Source: Pseudomonadota bacterium (GTDB lineage: Bacteria > Pseudomonadota > Alphaproteobacteria > Parvibaculales > Parvibaculaceae). From it: a DNA stretch of 19,849 nt. The notes below the pieces were generated by a model, which ran no database searches, had not been told where the DNA came from, and saw only the letters and a list, made by a program, of their open reading frames with translations. Position 1 is the first letter of the stretch. Every line of letters starts with the position of its first letter. Positions 1-7,572 of the stretch are shown here, piece by piece. The stretch covers positions 2,957 through 22,805 of the forward strand of contig JAJXZC010000075.1 of NCBI GenBank assembly GCA_021780275.1, given 5' to 3'. The position numbers were made by a program, and so were the translations under genes.

Positions 1-1094
1 TGCTAATCGATCGCTGTTCCGACCGGTCGTCCGCGAAACTCCCTGAAACGCTGTTCCCGGCTACGCGTGAAACCTTGCGCGCGCTGAAGATCGACTTGAA
101 CGACCGGTTGCGCTCGGAAGTCAGTTTTCTTTCGCGCGAGGGAGCTTGCAGGCTGACCTTGCGGATGGCGGAAACGTCGGATGGTTGCGCCTACGTCGAT
201 CGGAACCTGCTGGATTCGATGCTGCGCGAAAAGGCGCTGGGGGCTGGGGCGCACGCGATCGAAACGCACACCATCATTTCAGTGCAACGCCAAGACCAAA
301 AATTCGTCGTGACGACATCCGATGGAAAGGTCTTGTCGGCGTCGTTCCTCATCGACGCCAGCGGCAAGGCGCAGGCGTCGTCGCATCTGGTCGGAGGGGT
401 GTCGTCCGACGACCGCCCCCTGGATCCTCGCTCCAACATTTTTTCACATTTTGAAACCGAACGCGGCTTCGATCTGGAGGCTCCGGCGATCATCCGCGCG
501 GACGACGGCTTTTTCTACGCGGTCCCGATTCGGGCGCATCGCATAAGCCTCGGATGGGTCACCTATTCGAACTTGCCGCCGCATGACCTGGAAACGGCGT
601 TTCTGCGTCAGATAGAGGCCACGCCGGCCGCCAGGCGCCTGGTTGCAGACTCGCGGCGGGTCCTGCCCGTCATCGCCGGAAAAAACACCGTGACCAACGT
701 TTTGCGACCGGCGGCGGATGGCGTCTTTGTCACCGGCGACGCGCTTGGCTTTCGCGATCCGTTCTTTCACGACGGCGTTGGCTTCGCCTTAGCCAGCGGC
801 CGATTGGCGGGCGAAAGTTGCGCCGACATCATCGACGGACTCACCTCGCCATTTGAGGGCGAGACGCGTTACGCCACGGACCTCATGCTCGCTGAAGCCG
901 CGCTGCGGCAATCGACGGACGAAGCCATCGAGCGTGTGCGCAATCTGTTCTCTCCGCTGCAGATTCTCGATCCGCACTTGCCTTGCTCCATTCTCGCCGC
1001 CTTGATGGGAATCGTGACGGAATCGCCCGGGCGGACGATCTCGATCCTCGAAGCCCGGCGGGGCAATTCCCCGGTTCTGGAGGGCGCGCCATGA
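1..1094 (+). CDS. FAD-dependent oxidoreductase, flavin-halogenase-like (5' partial)
   Basis: The reading frame is open from the left edge (first full codon at base 3), so the gene starts outside the window and its N-terminal GxGxxG FAD-binding motif is not visible. The first visible residues, LIDR followed by KLPETLFPAT, resemble the end of the second Rossmann strand and the GESLLPAT-type segment of flavin-dependent halogenases and geranylgeranyl-reductase-like flavoproteins. Further on come DASGKA and GDALGFRDPFFHDGVGFALA (about 735-795), the C-terminal FAD-binding motif of this superfamily. The WxWxIP motif typical of tryptophan halogenases is not seen; the comparable stretch reads FFYAVPI. 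The gene overlaps the next by 4 bases (ATGA). As first visible gene of a type II polyketide operon it is probably a tailoring hydroxylase, oxidase or halogenase; the reaction cannot be decided from sequence. Confidence 0.8.
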   Translation, partial: LIDRCSDRSSAKLPETLFPATRETLRALKIDLNDRLRSEVSFLSREGACRLTLRMAETSDGCAYVDRNLLDSMLREKALGAGAHAIETHTIISVQRQDQKFVVTTSDGKVLSASFLIDASGKAQASSHLVGGVSSDDRPLDPRSNIFSHFETERGFDLEAPAIIRADDGFFYAVPIRAHRISLGWVTYSNLPPHDLETAFLRQIEATPAARRLVADSRRVLPVIAGKNTVTNVLRPAADGVFVTGDALGFRDPFFHDGVGFALASGRLAGESCADIIDGLTSPFEGETRYATDLMLAEAALRQSTDEAIERVRNLFSPLQILDPHLPCSILAALMGIVTESPGRTISILEARRGNSPVLEGAP

Positions 1095-1858
1095 AAATCA
1101 TCGATTTGAGCGTTCCCGTGCGCAGCAATCCGGGCGAGCCGGTGCCAGTCGCAATCAAACTGACCGATCATGTCGAGGGAGCGCGCGTCCTTGGCGGAGC
1201 CTATGGACTCACGGCCGAAGATTTCCCCGACGGTTACGCAATTTCCACGGAACTGGTGACGTTGTCGACCCATTGTGGCACGCATATCGACGCGCCCTTG
1301 CATTACGGCCCCTGGAGCGAAGGCCGCGCAGCCCGCAGCATAGACCAGCTCGGACTGGAATGGTTTTTTGCCGAAGGCCTGCTCCTGCGTTTCGATCCCG
1401 ACCCAGAGCTCGGCCCGGTTTCGGTCGCGGAAGTCGCCGAAGCCGTCGAACGCCACGGTTTCCACTCGATCGCGCGCATGATCGCCCTTCTGGACGTCGG
1501 CGCGGCAAAGAAATGGGCGACCAAGGATTACTTCACTGCCTTCCGCGGCATTGATCCGGCGGCTATCGAATATCTCATTGATCGCGGCGTGAAAGTCATC
1601 GGTACCGATGCCTTCGGATTCGATCAGCCCTTTGGCGCAATGCTGGAGGAATGGCGGCGAACTCGCCGCCAGGAAGCGCTGTGGCCTGCGCATATTCTCG
1701 GCCGCCGTCGGGAATATTTCCAGATTGAGCGACTCGCCGGCCTGGATCAGCTCCCTGAAAATGGATCGTTCAAGGTCGCCTGTTTTCCCATCCGTCTCGA
1801 GGGCTGCGGTGCCTCCTGGACACGGGCGGTGGCAATCATGGAGGACTCCGATGCCTGA
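1091..1858 (+). CDS. PF04199 family putative cyclase (metal-dependent hydrolase fold)
   Basis: This 255-residue protein carries HCGTHIDAPLH at residues 61-71, matching the family signature HxGTHxDxPxH, a likely metal-binding active site. PF04199 includes bacterial kynurenine formamidases and cyclases from aromatic polyketide clusters. Sitting between an FAD enzyme and a ketosynthase, a role in closing a later ring of the polyketide is the more likely reading (inference). The ATG at 1091 overlaps the stop of the upstream gene (ATGA) and gives a start directly before the conserved KIIDLS strand, so an upstream in-frame start inside the previous gene is not needed. The 3' end overlaps the next gene by 8 bases, indicating translational coupling. 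Kynurenine formamidase is the alternative, but no tryptophan-catabolism genes are nearby. Confidence 0.87.
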   Translation: MKIIDLSVPVRSNPGEPVPVAIKLTDHVEGARVLGGAYGLTAEDFPDGYAISTELVTLSTHCGTHIDAPLHYGPWSEGRAARSIDQLGLEWFFAEGLLLRFDPDPELGPVSVAEVAEAVERHGFHSIARMIALLDVGAAKKWATKDYFTAFRGIDPAAIEYLIDRGVKVIGTDAFGFDQPFGAMLEEWRRTRRQEALWPAHILGRRREYFQIERLAGLDQLPENGSFKVACFPIRLEGCGASWTRAVAIMEDSDA

Positions 1859-2270
1859 TCTTCAGACGGCCCAACGACATATTGCGATTGATTGCAATGT
1901 GGGACGAGCGCTCGCATTCGTTGGCGACGCCCATAATCTTCCCGCGTGGACCTATTTTTTCCGCAAGGAAATCGAGAACGAAAGCGGTCGGATCCGATTT
2001 GAGACGCCTATCGGCGAATGCGTCACGCGCATCCAGACCAAGCGAGGCGCCGATTGGGCGGTCGCGCGAATCCTGTCTCGTTTCGAAAGAGGCGAGGAAA
2101 GCGCGCTGATGCGGTTTATCGGCACAGGCACCGGCCAAACGGTGGCCAGCTTTCACGCGACCTTCCCGCCCGAATTGCCGCACAACAAACGCACGGCGTT
2201 GCTCGAGCAATTGGAGCGCGAATTATTGCGTCTCAAGACCATTCTCGAACTGAAGGAGTCGGCCGAATGA
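1851..2270 (+). CDS. SRPBCC (START-like) protein, possible polyketide aromatase/cyclase
   Basis: This 139-residue protein starts at the ATG at 1851, which overlaps the preceding stop by 8 bases; a longer in-frame reading into the upstream gene looks like read-through. The order of short strands, an early helix with HNLPAWTYFF, and a long C-terminal helix (ELPHNKRTALLEQLERELLRLKTILEL region) fit the helix-grip SRPBCC fold used by single-domain polyketide cyclases and by other lipid-binding proteins. It is only distantly similar to the other two SRPBCC proteins in the window. Its position just before the ketosynthase pair suggests it binds or cyclises the nascent poly-beta-keto chain, but no catalytic residue can be assigned by eye. 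Its 3' end overlaps the KS-alpha gene (ATGA). Confidence 0.72.
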   Translation: MPDLQTAQRHIAIDCNVGRALAFVGDAHNLPAWTYFFRKEIENESGRIRFETPIGECVTRIQTKRGADWAVARILSRFERGEESALMRFIGTGTGQTVASFHATFPPELPHNKRTALLEQLERELLRLKTILELKESAE

Positions 2271-3511
2271 ACGACCCGATCGTTGTTAGCGGAATTGGCG
2301 TGGTCAGCGCAGCTGGCGTCGGCGTCGACGCGTTCTGGACGTCTGCCTTGTCAGGGCGCGCAGCTTGCAGTTTCAACGACCTGTTTCCACTTGGCGAGGG
2401 CGTCAGCCGCGCCGCCGGCTTGATCCGAGATTTCGAACCGGAAACAGCGTTCCGTTGGGAGGGTCCTGCCGCAGGCTTGGAGCAGGATCGACTTTGCGGC
2501 ATTGCGCGCGCAGCAATTCACGAAGCGCTTGAAAGCGCGGGGCTTGTCGGACCGGAGTCCGTCAAGCCGCTCGCCGAGACCGCGCTTTATGTCTCGACCG
2601 CAATCGGTCCCATGGGAACGATGGAAAAGGCGGTCGCAGCCCGTCGCGACGGCCGTGTCGGAGGCTATTCCCTCAAGGCGTTTTCGCTGAATCGCTTCGT
2701 CGCCCATCTTGTTCAGCATTCCGGCGCGGGAGGCGCCTATGCCTTGATACCTACCGGCTGCACCGGTGGTTGCGATGCGCTCGGCTACGCGATTGCGGCG
2801 ATCCGCAGCAGGGTGACGCGACGGGCGATCGTTGGAGCTTTCGAGGCGCCGGTTACGCCGCTCGTGGTGGCCGCTTTCGCACGAATCAACGCGACCTCGA
2901 CGCGCGAATGCCTTCCCGAAGAAGCAAGCTGCCCCTTTGACATCGGTCGCGACGGATTCGTGCTCGGCGAGGGCGGCGGCGCCATTGTCGTCGAAACGTT
3001 GAGCGCGGCGCTCGAGCGCGGGGCGCAGCCTCTCGCCGTGGTCTCCGGCTATGGCTCGGTCAGCAGCGCTTTCCACATGACCGACATCCAGGCCAGCGGG
3101 GAACCTATTGCGCGATCCATCCGCAGCGCGCTGATCGACTCGGGGCTGAACGCGGACGCGATCGACCATATCAATCTGCACGGCTCATCGACCCCGCAAA
3201 ACGATCTTGCGGAAACAAACGCGGTCATGGACGTCTTCGGCCCACGTGGCGCCGGAATCCCCGTGACGTCGTTGAAGTCGCAGACCGGACATGCGCTGGC
3301 CGCGGCCAATGGAGTCGAGATCGTCGCAAGTGTCCTCAGTCTGCGAAATGGCGCCATCCCGCCAACGGCCAACCAACGCAATCGCGACCCGGCCTGCAAC
3401 CTCAATGTCGTCGATCAGCCGGAATACGTGACGGTCAATCATATCCTCAAGACCGCCAGCGGCTTCTCGGGAATCCACTCCGCCATCATCCTCTCGCGCT
3501 ACGAGGTCTGA
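2267..3511 (+). CDS. Beta-ketoacyl synthase, type II PKS KS-alpha-like
   Basis: This 414-residue protein has the full length of a single ketosynthase. The three catalytic residues are visible: Cys165 in IPTGCTGGCDALGYA, His305 in NLHGSSTPQND, and His342 in KSQTGHALAAANG. Further family marks are the DIGRDGFVLGEGGGAIVVE strand and the C-terminal SGFSGIHSAIILSRY segment. The TGCTGG form of the nucleophile motif resembles KS-alpha subunits of aromatic type II polyketide synthases more than the TACAS form usual in fatty-acid FabF. It should perform decarboxylative Claisen condensations of malonyl-ACP in the cytoplasm, as a heterodimer with the next gene product. The ATG at 2267 overlaps the previous stop (ATGA); a frame extending upstream to about 2018 lies inside the previous gene and is not preferred. 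Confidence 0.92.
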   Translation: MNDPIVVSGIGVVSAAGVGVDAFWTSALSGRAACSFNDLFPLGEGVSRAAGLIRDFEPETAFRWEGPAAGLEQDRLCGIARAAIHEALESAGLVGPESVKPLAETALYVSTAIGPMGTMEKAVAARRDGRVGGYSLKAFSLNRFVAHLVQHSGAGGAYALIPTGCTGGCDALGYAIAAIRSRVTRRAIVGAFEAPVTPLVVAAFARINATSTRECLPEEASCPFDIGRDGFVLGEGGGAIVVETLSAALERGAQPLAVVSGYGSVSSAFHMTDIQASGEPIARSIRSALIDSGLNADAIDHINLHGSSTPQNDLAETNAVMDVFGPRGAGIPVTSLKSQTGHALAAANGVEIVASVLSLRNGAIPPTANQRNRDPACNLNVVDQPEYVTVNHILKTASGFSGIHSAIILSRYEV

Positions 3512-3512
3512 G

Positions 3513-4490
3513 ATGCAAGCGTTAGCTATTGAAGCCATGTCCGTCACTGTTCCCGCGGCGACCGACGTTTGCGCGTTTCCCAACGCTCTTGCCCGGATGA
3601 TCGACGACGACGTCATCTCCTCCATCATTCGCCCGCGGGCGCTGAAGAAGATCGATCGTTTCTGCCAGATCGCGATGGTCGCCTTCGAGGGCGTGAAGGA
3701 CTCGATGCAGAGCGACGATCCCGACAAGGTCGGCCTGTTCATCGGCAATGACATGGGCGGCTGGAATTACGTTCAAAACCAGCTCGAGGATCTGATCGCG
3801 TCGAAGGGCGTCGAAGCCATCAACCCATACGTCGCCACGGCGTGGTTTCCGGCTGCGGCGCAAGGCGAAATTTCGATCGCGCATAACATTCGCGGCTACA
3901 GCAAGTCATTTTCGGGCGGTCTTCTGAGTTCTGCCCTGGCGCTCGAACATGCGGCGCAACGGCTGATCGACGGCACCGTCGATCTGGCCTTCGCCGGAGG
4001 CGTCGAAGCGCCGGCCGCCTGTATCACAGTTGACGCGCTTCTTGCCGAACAGCGCATTTCGCCGGAGTTTCCTGCGAATGAGGCGGGATGCCTGCTCGCC
4101 CTGCGCCGGCCCAACGGAACTCCCGGCCCGCGCCTCCTGCTGTCGAAGCCGCGCCGTCATCCGGTCGCGGCGCTCGAAGATCTCGCGTCGGTCTGGCGGG
4201 ACGCGAAAACTGTGGGCGTTCATGTGCCTCAGGTCGCGGCCAACGACGACCGACGCATGCGAATCATCAGTGATCTGCGGGAAACTGTCGCCTTGCGATT
4301 GGGCGACGCGGCGCGGTTCAAACACGATGGCGCTGGAAACGGTGATTTTGGCAGCGCGACGTTTGCGCTGAATGTCGTCGCCGCCGCAGAAAGGCTCGAT
4401 CGCAAGAAAACGTCCGAAAGCTCGCCGGCCCTGATCATCGGAACGGATTTCGAAGGACTCTTTCTCGCGGCCTCAATCACGGCGAACTAG
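3513..4490 (+). CDS. Ketosynthase-fold partner without active-site Cys (KS-beta/chain-length-factor-like)
   Basis: This 325-residue protein begins one base after the KS-alpha stop, with GAGGT as ribosome binding site. It keeps thiolase-fold features: VGLFIGND near residue 73, WFPAAAQGEISI at 111-122, and KSFSGGLLSSALALEHAA at 131-148, which aligns with the nucleophile elbow of KS-alpha. Phe133 takes the place of the catalytic Cys, and neither the HGTST nor the KSxxGH histidine is present; GDFGS at 277-281 appears to replace the latter. Position directly after KS-alpha and loss of the triad indicate a chain-length-factor role, setting chain length in the heterodimer. It is about 80 residues shorter than usual KS-beta proteins and lacks their hallmark Gln at the Cys position, so it is a divergent member and its activity is uncertain. 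Confidence 0.8.
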   Translation: MQALAIEAMSVTVPAATDVCAFPNALARMIDDDVISSIIRPRALKKIDRFCQIAMVAFEGVKDSMQSDDPDKVGLFIGNDMGGWNYVQNQLEDLIASKGVEAINPYVATAWFPAAAQGEISIAHNIRGYSKSFSGGLLSSALALEHAAQRLIDGTVDLAFAGGVEAPAACITVDALLAEQRISPEFPANEAGCLLALRRPNGTPGPRLLLSKPRRHPVAALEDLASVWRDAKTVGVHVPQVAANDDRRMRIISDLRETVALRLGDAARFKHDGAGNGDFGSATFALNVVAAAERLDRKKTSESSPALIIGTDFEGLFLAASITAN

Positions 4491-4500
4491 GGCGGTCACA

Positions 4501-5541
4501 ATGCAAACCTATCTTTCAACGTCGCTCCAACGGCCCGAAACCCGGGTCCTCGCCATGATTTCAGGCCTGTGGATGTCTCGGCTTGTCGCTTTCGCCGTGC
4601 GCAACGGCGTGTTCGACGAGTTGCTCGAACGGCCCTGCTCGGCGGAGGATCTGGCCGCCAGAAAAGGTCTTTCGTCCGATGTCGTCCGGCGCCTGCTGCT
4701 GGGTCTGGTTCACCTGGGTCTCCTTCGACATCAAGGGACGGCGTTCGCGCTTGCGGACGATGGGCGATTGCTTCTTCAAGATTCGCCGACGGGGTTCGCC
4801 GCCATGACCAGGCTCTGGAGCGAACTGTTCGACGGGGCCTGGCAAACGCTCGACGAAACTGCGCGGACCGGAGAGCCCGGGTTCAACATTGTTCATGGCG
4901 AACCGATTTTTGTCCGCATAGGACGAGACAAGACAGTCGCCGGCGTGTTCGACGCCGCAATGAGCGGGCTCGCGACAATCATCGCCGTCGAGGCGGCACA
5001 TTGCCTCTGTCGTTCCGAGCTTACGACGATTTGTGATGTTGGCGGCGGCGACGGTTCGCTTCTGCGACATATCATCGCCGCATCCCCGCACGTGCGCGGA
5101 ATCGTCTTTGATCAGCCGCATGTCGTCGATCGGGCGAAGGCCAGCGCCGCGACCGCGGGCCAAGCGACTGCGGGCCAGGAGATCGCCTTTGTCGGCGGCG
5201 ACTTCTTCGCCTCGGTTCTCCTGGCGCCGTCGCACATCCTTTCCAACGTGATCCACGATTGGAGCAATGAAGACGCCATTCGCATCCTGAAAAATGTGTG
5301 GGCGGCGCAACCAGCAGGAGGAACCCTCTACCTCGTTGAAATGATGCTCGATGACGTCAATGAGCCGATACTCGCGCGTTCGACCGATCTCAACATGTTG
5401 ATGCTGACGGGCGGGCGCGAGAGAACGCGCGCCGATTTTGACGCCCTGCTCGCACAGGCCGGTTTCGAAATCGCCAGAGTCGAAAAACTTGCCGATCTGT
5501 CTTGCCTGATTACTGCGCAACGCATCGACGCGGCGCGCTGA
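4501..5541 (+). CDS. SAM-dependent O-methyltransferase (hydroxyneurosporene/acetylserotonin OMT family)
   Basis: This 346-residue protein has the two-part layout of small-molecule O-methyltransferases. Residues about 15-95 form an N-terminal winged-helix dimerisation domain (SAEDLAARKGLSSDVVRRLL, then HLGLLRHQGTAFALADDG). The SAM-binding domain begins with ICDVGGGDGSLLRHI at 177-191, continues with VGGDFF at 231-236, and carries the probable catalytic base His252 in NVIHDWSNEDA. The product is probably an O-methylated phenol of the polyketide, as with related enzymes from aromatic polyketide pathways (inference). It starts 10 bases after the previous stop. A small internal tandem repeat, ATAGQ-ATAGQ, lies at 217-226. 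The substrate cannot be read from sequence. Confidence 0.9.
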   Translation: MQTYLSTSLQRPETRVLAMISGLWMSRLVAFAVRNGVFDELLERPCSAEDLAARKGLSSDVVRRLLLGLVHLGLLRHQGTAFALADDGRLLLQDSPTGFAAMTRLWSELFDGAWQTLDETARTGEPGFNIVHGEPIFVRIGRDKTVAGVFDAAMSGLATIIAVEAAHCLCRSELTTICDVGGGDGSLLRHIIAASPHVRGIVFDQPHVVDRAKASAATAGQATAGQEIAFVGGDFFASVLLAPSHILSNVIHDWSNEDAIRILKNVWAAQPAGGTLYLVEMMLDDVNEPILARSTDLNMLMLTGGRERTRADFDALLAQAGFEIARVEKLADLSCLITAQRIDAAR

Positions 5542-5575
5542 ACTCTTCAAGCCCAACCAAAAAAGGAATCTACGC

Positions 5576-6016
5576 ATGTCCAGGAAAAAATTTCGCGTTT
5601 CGCACACCGAACCGACCAAGGCCGACGCGACGAAGATTTGGTCGCTGTGGTCCGATGTCAACAATTGGCCGGTCTGGGACGAGGGACTCGAATCCTGCAG
5701 CCTCGAAGGCGCCTTCAAGGCCGGCGACGCGTTCCTGCTGAAACCGCGTGGCGTCGAAAATTTCATTCGTGCGGAATTTACGGACGTGAGTTTCAATCGC
5801 GGATTCACGGATATCACCAAACTGCCATTCGGCGAATTGCGCGCCATTCATTCCTACGAGACGGACGCCAACGGCAATTCGGTCACGCACACGATCGAGG
5901 CCGATGTCGACGAAGCGCAAAGCGACTTTTTCGCCAAGGCGATCTGGGCGGGCATGGACGTCGGCTTGCCGCAGTCGGTACGCAACATCGTGCGCCTCGC
6001 GGAATCTCAGGCGTGA
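5576..6016 (+). CDS. SRPBCC family protein, polyketide cyclase/dehydrase-like
   Basis: This 146-residue protein is clearly in the SRPBCC family: an N-terminal beta strand, helix with IWSLWSDVNNWPVWDEGLESC, FKAGDAFLLKPRG, then alternating strands and a long C-terminal helix ending VGLPQSVRNIVRLAE. The pattern is that of polyketide cyclase 2-type proteins with a hydrophobic ligand cavity. It is a paralogue of the protein encoded at 13310-13747: both share the NWPxWDxxxESCxLxGxFKxG pattern at the same distance from the start. A gap of 34 bases precedes it and a strong hairpin follows at 6025-6048, so it is probably the last gene of the first transcription unit. Aromatase/cyclase activity is an inference from context; a binding or carrier role is possible. 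Confidence 0.82.
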   Translation: MSRKKFRVSHTEPTKADATKIWSLWSDVNNWPVWDEGLESCSLEGAFKAGDAFLLKPRGVENFIRAEFTDVSFNRGFTDITKLPFGELRAIHSYETDANGNSVTHTIEADVDEAQSDFFAKAIWAGMDVGLPQSVRNIVRLAESQA

Positions 6017-6024
6017 CTTGACAA

Positions 6025-6067
6025 GCGGGCCGCCAGGAGGCGGCCCGCGCTCTTTCCAGCTTTTTCC
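6025..6067 (+). terminator. Rho-independent terminator-like hairpin
   Basis: GCGGGCCGCC at 6025-6034 and GGCGGCCCGC at 6039-6048 form a perfect 10-bp GC-rich stem with loop AGGA. It starts 8 bases after the SRPBCC stop. T-rich stretches (TCTTTCC and TTTTTCC) follow at about 6051-6067, looser than a classical T tract. It may end or partly attenuate the biosynthetic operon before the P450 gene, 24 bases further on. Confidence 0.7.
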
Positions 6068-6090
6068 AACGATCGAGTTGAGGGGTGCCC

Positions 6091-7491
6091 ATGACTGCGA
6101 ACAGTTTCAGGATAGCTAACACGACCGGCAAAGCGCCGGCGCCGGGCGCTTCGATTCCGGGCGGGCCGTCCATCTTCTTTTTCATCCGAAATGGAGCCGC
6201 GCTGATCGATCCCAAGCGGGTTCTCGGCGTTTTCCAGACGATCGTCAACAGGTGGGGCGACGTCGTCTCGTTCAGGTCGGGACTTCGGGAGCGAACCTAC
6301 ATCGTCGAAAATCCGAGCGTCGCCGCGGAAATCTTTCGTCAGCAGGACAATTTCATCAAATATCCGAATCCGACCGCCGATCTCGCCAAATTGCAGGGAA
6401 TGATCGGCAAAGGCATGCTCGCGACGCATACCGATGCGGATTGGGAACGGCATCGGAAGTCGCTCGCGCCGGATTTCGCGAAGATGACGGTCATCCGGCG
6501 CTACGGTTCCGTTATCGGCCGCCACGTCGATGCGCTGCTCAATGAGGTCGTGTCCATGGACGCGGGAGCGGAAAATATTTCCGAACTGTCGATGCGACTC
6601 TCCGGTCGTGTGATCAGCGACATTCTCGCTCCGGGTCATGCGCTTGCGGACCAGATTTTCATCGATATCAAACATATTCTCGATCAAGGCATATTGGAAT
6701 TCCATCGTCGCGATTTCGTGAAACGCGCCAAACCATACAAAGCGGCGTTACGCGATCAAGCCTTGCGCCTCGTTGATGTGGCCGTCGAGAAAAAGCAGCT
6801 TCCAGCCGATGGCTTGGTGGCGCGGATGATGGCCGACGAACCCGATTGGCAACACGACGCCTCGGCTCGCGAGCGCCTGCTCGACCGGATCATCAACATG
6901 ATCGTCGCCGGATACGAGACGACCGCCACGACTCTGAACTGGATCATCTACCTGTTGGCGGCGAATCCTGGCGTCCAGCAGAAGCTGCGCGAAGAGATCC
7001 TTCGGGACAGACTCTACGTCAATCCGCCGGATCAGGTCTATGACGAAAGCACCCTCTTGAACAGGGTGATCCTCGAAGCAATGCGCCTCTATTCCGTGCT
7101 GTGGTTCAACATCCGATACGCCATGGAGGATCGCGTCATCGCCGGCAGCATGTTCAAGAAAGGATCGCGCGTCATGCTGCTGCCGTACCTGATCAATCGC
7201 GACGCGCGCGTCTACAGCAACCCGGATGGCTTTGACCCCGATCGCTACCTCCGTGGCGAACCGTCGCCCTTGCACCCCTTCGGGCACGGGCCGCGCGTGT
7301 GCATCGGCCGCACTTTGGCGGAACTGGAAATGCAGCACATGGTCGCTGGCCTCGTCCAGCGCTTCCGCCTTGAAGAGTTGAGCCGCCCGCAGGCCGTCGG
7401 CGGTGTGCTCCTCCAGCCCGACTCCGACGTCACGGTGCGTTGCGCCCTAATCCAGTCCTCGGAGCGGGAGACGACCGCAGCCGTCGGATAA
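6091..7491 (+). CDS. Cytochrome P450
   Basis: This 466-residue protein has all the P450 hallmarks. The heme loop FGHGPRVCIG spans 397-406, with Cys404 as heme thiolate. The I-helix reads AGYETT (273-278). The K-helix ExxR is E329-R332, and the C-helix has WERHR (118-122). ATG 6091, preceded by GAGGGG-type sequence (6080-6085), is preferred over a GTG two codons upstream. Length and I-helix fit a bacterial soluble class I enzyme that would need an external ferredoxin and reductase, neither of which is in the window. It probably hydroxylates or oxidatively couples the polyketide (inference). It is separated from the operon upstream by a terminator-like hairpin, so it may be expressed at a different level with the exporters behind it. 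Confidence 0.93.
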   Translation: MTANSFRIANTTGKAPAPGASIPGGPSIFFFIRNGAALIDPKRVLGVFQTIVNRWGDVVSFRSGLRERTYIVENPSVAAEIFRQQDNFIKYPNPTADLAKLQGMIGKGMLATHTDADWERHRKSLAPDFAKMTVIRRYGSVIGRHVDALLNEVVSMDAGAENISELSMRLSGRVISDILAPGHALADQIFIDIKHILDQGILEFHRRDFVKRAKPYKAALRDQALRLVDVAVEKKQLPADGLVARMMADEPDWQHDASARERLLDRIINMIVAGYETTATTLNWIIYLLAANPGVQQKLREEILRDRLYVNPPDQVYDESTLLNRVILEAMRLYSVLWFNIRYAMEDRVIAGSMFKKGSRVMLLPYLINRDARVYSNPDGFDPDRYLRGEPSPLHPFGHGPRVCIGRTLAELEMQHMVAGLVQRFRLEELSRPQAVGGVLLQPDSDVTVRCALIQSSERETTAAVG

Positions 7492-7572
7492 TTCCTACGA
7501 ATGACGGGGCGCCTTCTTGCGATCGGCACTTCGTCCCTTTGATGCAGTTTCATCCTTGCAAGCGAGGCTACG

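Noticed and set aside
1091..1858. Kynurenine formamidase as the specific name for the PF04199 protein
   Set aside because: The signature is shared by many PF04199 proteins and the neighbours are polyketide genes, so only the family-level call is supported.
2351..3181. Long open frame on the minus strand opposite the KS-alpha gene
   Set aside because: Its translation has no recognisable motif and low-complexity composition; it mirrors a strongly conserved ketosynthase. The same holds for minus-strand frames at 869-1693, 4561-5847 and 7891-8748.
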